Source of the DNA: an uncultured Pseudomonadota bacterium
Lineage (GTDB): Bacteria > Pseudomonadota > Gammaproteobacteria > Burkholderiales > Burkholderiaceae
NCBI GenBank assembly: GCA_946480245.1
Contig: CAMLIZ010000037.1
Location: 1 to 34,774, forward strand
Direction of reading: 5' to 3'
Length of the DNA: 34,774 bases
Every line of letters begins with the position of its first letter. Position 1 is the stretch's first letter. A model generated the notes under the pieces. The model did no database searches. It saw nothing but the letters and a program-made list of their open reading frames with translations, and was not told the DNA's origin. Positions 31,569-34,774 of this stretch are shown in pieces. The position numbers and the translations under genes are program-made.

Positions 31569-32563
31569 TGGGCGGCACGCCCGCGCGCCTCGGCCCCGAG
31601 GTGTTGGCCTATGACGTGGCCGCCGAGGTGGAGCGCATCTGCGCGTGGATGGTCGACACCGTGGCCGGGCAGCGCAGGCGCGGCGTCGTCATCGCGATCT
31701 CCGGCGGGGTGGACAGCGGCGTGTGCGCCGCGCTCGCTGCGCGCGCTTTCGGGCCCAAGAAGGTCTACGGCCTGCTGCTGCCCGAGCAGGATTCGAGCAG
31801 CAGCAGCGAGAGCCGCGGCCGCGAGGTGGCCGAGCACCTGGGGTTGCCGTACGAGAGCGTGAACATCACCCCGGCACTGGTGGGCCTGGGCTGCTACGCG
31901 CAACGCGACGAGGCGATCCGCGCCGTGTTCCCTGCTTATGGCGAGGGCTGGCGCTGCAAGATCGCGATCGCGGCGGGCGTGCCCGGCGGCATCCACTTCT
32001 TCAACCTGATCGTGCAGTCGCCGGACGGCGAGCGCAGCCAGGCGCGGCTGCCGCTGAAGCAGTACCTGCAGATCGTGGCCGCCACCAACCACAAGCAGCG
32101 TGTGCGCAAGACCATCGAGTACTACCACGCCGACCGGCTCAACTACGCCGTGATCGGCACGCCGAACCGGCTGGAGTACGACCAGGGATTCTTCGTGAAG
32201 AACGGCGACGGCGCGGCCGACCTCAAGCCCATCGCTCACCTGTACAAGACCCAGGTGTATGCGATGGCGCGCCACCTCGGCTTGCCCGACGCGGTGGCCA
32301 ACGCGCAGCCCACGACCGACACCTACAGCCTCGCCCAGGGGCAGGACGAGTTCTACTTCTCGCTGCCTTATGCGCAGATGGACATCGCGCTGTGGGCGCG
32401 CAATCACGCGCGGCCGGTGCACGAGCTGGCCGAGGCCCTGAACCTCACGGCAACGCAGGCGCAGGCCGTGTACGACGACATCGACACCAAGCGCCGTACC
32501 ACCGCGCCGCTGCATGCCGCGCCGGCGCTGATCGAGCCGGTGCTGCCCGCCGATGGCCGCTGA
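31568..32563 (+). CDS. NAD synthetase-like ATP-pyrophosphatase (NadE family, ammonia type)
   Basis: A 331-residue N-type ATP pyrophosphatase. The PP loop is SGGVDSGVC near residues 42-50. The NadE-like C-terminal part has YYHADRLNYAVIGTPNRLEYDQGFF near 180-204, NGDGAADLKPIAHLYKTQVYAM near 207-228 and PTTDTY near 243. It lacks an N-terminal nitrilase glutaminase domain, so it would use ammonia. It is longer than housekeeping NadE (about 275 residues) because of an insert around 95-170 (AVFPAYGEGWRCKI to NHKQRVRKT). It could make NAD, but the operon setting suggests amidation of a carrier-bound or cluster-specific acid. Its ATG overlaps the ACP stop by one base and its end overlaps the PrmC-like gene by 11. 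Confidence 0.8.
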   Translation: MGGTPARLGPEVLAYDVAAEVERICAWMVDTVAGQRRRGVVIAISGGVDSGVCAALAARAFGPKKVYGLLLPEQDSSSSSESRGREVAEHLGLPYESVNITPALVGLGCYAQRDEAIRAVFPAYGEGWRCKIAIAAGVPGGIHFFNLIVQSPDGERSQARLPLKQYLQIVAATNHKQRVRKTIEYYHADRLNYAVIGTPNRLEYDQGFFVKNGDGAADLKPIAHLYKTQVYAMARHLGLPDAVANAQPTTDTYSLAQGQDEFYFSLPYAQMDIALWARNHARPVHELAEALNLTATQAQAVYDDIDTKRRTTAPLHAAPALIEPVLPADGR

Positions 32564-33446
32564 CGCGCTGGCCGCCGCGCGCATGGCGCTGGCGGCTCTG
32601 TCCACGCTGCCCGACAAGCCCGAGGACACGCCGGATGCCGCCGTGCGCGCACTGGCGTGGCTGGCCGCGGGCGTGCCCTTGTCACCGGCTGCGGCGCTGG
32701 AGCGCGAGCCGCCCCTGCTCGACGACGCACAGCGCACCCACTTCGACGCGCTGGTGCAGCAGCGGCTGGCCGGCATGCCGCTGGCGCACCTGACCGGCCG
32801 GCAGCGCTTCATGGGGCTGGAGATGCTGGCCGGGCCCGACGCATTGATCCCGCGCCACGAGACCGAGCTGCTGGCTGCGGCCGCCGCGGCGCTGCTGGCC
32901 GAGGCTGCGCGCGCCGGGCCGCCGCTGGCCATCGACGTGTGCACCGGCAGCGGCAACGTGGCACTGGCGATGGCGTCACGCGTGCCCGGCGCACGCGTGC
33001 ATGCCGCAGATCTCTCGCCCCAGGCGGTGGCGCTGGCGCGCCGCAACGCCGAGCACCTGGGGCTCGGAGAGCGCGTGCAGCTGCATCAAGGCGACCTGCT
33101 GGCGCCCTTCGACACGCCGTCCTTCGTGGGCCAGGTGGATGTGCTCACCTGCAACCCGCCGTACATCTCGTCGGCCCGTGTGCCCGAAATGGCCGCCGAG
33201 ATTGCCGCCCATGAGCCGGCGCTGGCCTTCGATGGCGGCCCGCTCGGCATCCGCATCCTGCAGCGCCTGCTGCGCGAGGCGCCGCGCTACCTGCGCGCTG
33301 GCGGCTGGCTGGCTTTCGAGGTGGGGGCCGGGCAGGGCGCGGGCGTGATGCGGCGGCTGGCAGGGGATGCGCGGTTCTCCCAGCTGCGCGGCGTGCCGGA
33401 TGCCGAGGGCGAGGTGCGCGCCGTGCTGGCGCAGCGCGCGGCCTAG
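32553..33446 (+). CDS. HemK/PrmC-like SAM-dependent methyltransferase
   Basis: A 297-residue class I methyltransferase. The N-terminal helical domain ends with PLAHLTGRQRFMGLEM near residues 75-90. LIPRHETELL near 97 is the linker typical of PrmB/PrmC. The SAM site is VCTGSGNVALAMA near 129-141. The catalytic CNPPYISS lies near 199-206, the signature of amide-nitrogen methylation on glutamine. Housekeeping PrmC normally accompanies prfA and methylates release factors; no prfA is here. It overlaps the NadE-like gene by 11 bases, so it belongs to this operon and may methylate a cluster-made amide. A plain second prmC/prmB copy is the alternative. Its stop overlaps the convergent gene (CTAG, 33443-33446). 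Confidence 0.82.
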   Translation: MAADALAAARMALAALSTLPDKPEDTPDAAVRALAWLAAGVPLSPAAALEREPPLLDDAQRTHFDALVQQRLAGMPLAHLTGRQRFMGLEMLAGPDALIPRHETELLAAAAAALLAEAARAGPPLAIDVCTGSGNVALAMASRVPGARVHAADLSPQAVALARRNAEHLGLGERVQLHQGDLLAPFDTPSFVGQVDVLTCNPPYISSARVPEMAAEIAAHEPALAFDGGPLGIRILQRLLREAPRYLRAGGWLAFEVGAGQGAGVMRRLAGDARFSQLRGVPDAEGEVRAVLAQRAA

Positions 33447-34582
33447 CGCCGCAGGCGCAGGATGCGGCCTTCCGGCAGGTTCACCACCGCATAAAGCCAG
33501 CCGTCTGGCCCTTGCTTCAGGTCGCGCACGCGCTCGTTACCGGCCAGGAACAGCTCCTCCTGCGACACCACCCGGTCGCCGTCGAGCTGCACGCGGGTGA
33601 AGCCGCCGTCGAGACGCGCGATCAGCAACTGGCCCTGCCAGTCGGCAAAGCGCGGGCTGCTCACGAACAGCAGCGCGCTGGGCGGGTGCGACTGCGGCCC
33701 CCACCAGGCCACCGGTTGCTCCAGGCCGGGCTTGGCGGTGCCCTCGCCGATCCTCGCGCAGGTGCGGTACTCGCAGCCGTAGGTGATCACCGGCCAGCCG
33801 TAGTTGCGGCCGGGGTGGATGAGGTTCAGCTCGTCGCCGCCCAGCGGGCCGTGCTCGCTGGCCCACAGCTCGCCGGCGCTGCCGCGCCAGGCCAGCCCCT
33901 GCACGTTGCGGTGGCCGAGCGACCAGATCTCGGGCAGCGCACCGGGGTGGCCGACGAAGGGGTTGTCGGCCGGCACGCTGCCGTCCGGGTCGAGGCGCAG
34001 GATCTTGCCGTGCGCCGAGGCCAGGCTCTGCGCGTCGTCCTGCCGATGCCGATCGCCCAGGCCGATGAACAGCCGGCCGTCGGGCGCGAACAGCAGGCGC
34101 GAGCCGAAGTGGCGCGAATCGCCCGTCTTCGGCGTCTGGCGGTAGATCACTTGCACGTCGGCGATTAGGCTGCCGTCGAGGCGCCCGCGCGCAATCGCGG
34201 TGCTGGCCGCCGTGCCGGCTGCATCCGGTTCGGCGTAGCTCCAGTACACGAGGTGGTTGTCGCCAAAATGCGGATCCAGCGCCACATCCAGCAGGCCACC
34301 CTCGCCATGCGCGTACACCGCGGGCAGCCCGGCCAGGGGCGCGCCGATATGGCCGTTGGGCTCGATGATGCGCATGCGGCCCGGGCGCTCGGTGACCAGC
34401 ATGCGCCCGTCGGGCAGGAAGGCCAGTGCCCACGGCGTGTCCAGACCACGTGCCACCACGTCGATCGTGAGGCCGTGCGTATAGAAGCGGTGCTTCAGCC
34501 GGGGCGCCGCCCAGGTAAGCGCCGCCGCGAAGGCGATGGCCGCCAGCAGTAGTGCGGCGCGGGTCAGGGGTTTCAAGCGCAT
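33443..34582 (-). CDS. PQQ-type sugar dehydrogenase-like protein (glucose/sorbosone dehydrogenase family)
   Basis: A 379-residue exported or membrane-anchored beta-propeller. The N-terminal hydrophobic segment ALLLAAIAFAAALTW (about 8-22) is a signal anchor or signal peptide. The family pattern follows: LDTPWALAFLPDGRMLVTERPGRMRI near 46-71, HGEGGLLDVALDPHF near 90, GSRLLFAPDGRLFIGLGDRH near 160, HRNVQGLAW near 223 and ELWASEHGPLGGDELN near 237. It resembles E. coli YliI (Asd), a soluble PQQ-dependent aldose sugar dehydrogenase in the periplasm. The substrate cannot be stated. ATG 34582 is chosen because it precedes the basic-plus-hydrophobic leader; a longer 9-residue start is less likely. 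Divergent from metH with 47 bases between. Confidence 0.88.
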   Translation of the reverse strand: MRLKPLTRAALLLAAIAFAAALTWAAPRLKHRFYTHGLTIDVVARGLDTPWALAFLPDGRMLVTERPGRMRIIEPNGHIGAPLAGLPAVYAHGEGGLLDVALDPHFGDNHLVYWSYAEPDAAGTAASTAIARGRLDGSLIADVQVIYRQTPKTGDSRHFGSRLLFAPDGRLFIGLGDRHRQDDAQSLASAHGKILRLDPDGSVPADNPFVGHPGALPEIWSLGHRNVQGLAWRGSAGELWASEHGPLGGDELNLIHPGRNYGWPVITYGCEYRTCARIGEGTAKPGLEQPVAWWGPQSHPPSALLFVSSPRFADWQGQLLIARLDGGFTRVQLDGDRVVSQEELFLAGNERVRDLKQGPDGWLYAVVNLPEGRILRLRR

Positions 34583-34616
34583 GGCCGCGATGATGCCGCG
34601 GGCACGCACCCACTTC

Positions 34617-34622
34617 TACAAT
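34617..34622 (+). promoter_or_regulatory. Candidate -10 box of metH
   Basis: TACAAT ends 7 bases before ATG 34630 with no Shine-Dalgarno sequence between, so the transcript may be leaderless. No convincing -35 element is seen at the expected distance. Confidence 0.5.
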
Positions 34623-34629
34623 CCCGCCC

Positions 34630-34774
34630 ATGACAACGACGCCCGCCTACACCCGCGCCGCAGAGCTGCCCGCGATCCTCGCGCAGCGCATCGCCATCAT
34701 CGATGGCGCGATGGGCACGATGATCCAGCGCTACAAGCTCGGCGAGGCCGACTACCGCGGCGAGCGCTTCAAGG
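34630..34774 (+). CDS. metH: Cobalamin-dependent methionine synthase, N-terminal start (partial)
   Basis: Only the first 48 codons are present. [25 protein letters not shown] is the start of the homocysteine-binding methyltransferase barrel of MetH, which makes methionine from homocysteine and methyl-tetrahydrofolate. The upstream peptide [20 protein letters not shown] is a normal leader. Some Burkholderiales split MetH into two genes, so only the first part can be inferred from this window. It is divergent from the sugar dehydrogenase-like gene. Confidence 0.88.
   Translation, partial: MTTTPAYTRAAELPAILAQRIAIIDGAMGTMIQRYKLGEADYRGERFK

Noticed and set aside
26766..33446. Exosortase/PEP-CTERM polysaccharide locus
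   Set aside because: Ligase and ACP look similar, but no exosortase, glycosyltransferase, polymerase or PEP-CTERM protein is present in the window.
1..34774. Mobile element, prophage, CRISPR, tRNA or rRNA
   Set aside because: No transposase, integrase, spaced repeat array or recognisable tRNA/rRNA sequence was seen on either strand.

Overview
The window is GC-rich chromosomal DNA of a betaproteobacterium, most likely order Burkholderiales. Supporting this are split pqiA genes, a PhaM-type PHB granule protein, a DUF3567 (BTH_I0359-like) protein, glcDEF, and pilA followed by a PglL/TfpO-type ligase. It looks like ordinary chromosome: I see no transposase, integrase, tRNA, rRNA or CRISPR array. 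Genes are closely packed, with many ATGA overlaps, and high GC creates long antisense shadow frames.

Layout. 1-1097: end of sucC, then sucD and a strong terminator. 1119-5255: two TerC-family membrane proteins. The second is preceded by a yybP-ykoY (manganese) riboswitch with a visible Shine-Dalgarno-sequestering platform, and is followed by a translationally coupled Hanks-type Ser/Thr kinase, a PP2C phosphatase and an FHA protein. 5490-6290: a metallo-beta-lactamase-fold protein resembling class II cyclic nucleotide phosphodiesterases. 6396-8931: a sigma-54-type promoter, type IV pilin and pilin glycosylation ligase. 8921-11053: moaC (minus) and a BepA-like M48 protease with TPR-like tail (plus). 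11070-15206 (minus): a small Pro-rich protein and glcF, glcE, glcD (glycolate oxidase). 15306-17027 (minus): phaM and a fumarylacetoacetate hydrolase-family gene.

17026-23039 (plus): a DUF3108 protein, a DUF3567 protein, a large tandem AAA ATPase and a membrane GGDEF-EAL protein. 23061-26578 (minus): pqiA-pqiA-pqiB-pqiC envelope lipid transport operon. 26766-33446 (plus): a tight six-gene operon of GNAT acyltransferase, asparagine synthetase-like amidotransferase, AMP-forming ligase, acyl carrier protein, NAD synthetase-like enzyme and HemK/PrmC-like methyltransferase. 33443-34582 (minus): a PQQ-type sugar dehydrogenase-like protein. 34630-end: start of metH.

The two most interesting units are (1) the Mn-riboswitch/TerC/kinase/PP2C/FHA operon, which would join manganese sensing and export to protein phosphorylation, and (2) the GNAT/AsnB/ligase/ACP/NadE-like/PrmC-like operon, which has the parts of a carrier-protein-based amide-forming pathway with no known product. 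Functions come from motif recognition by eye; no database search was run.
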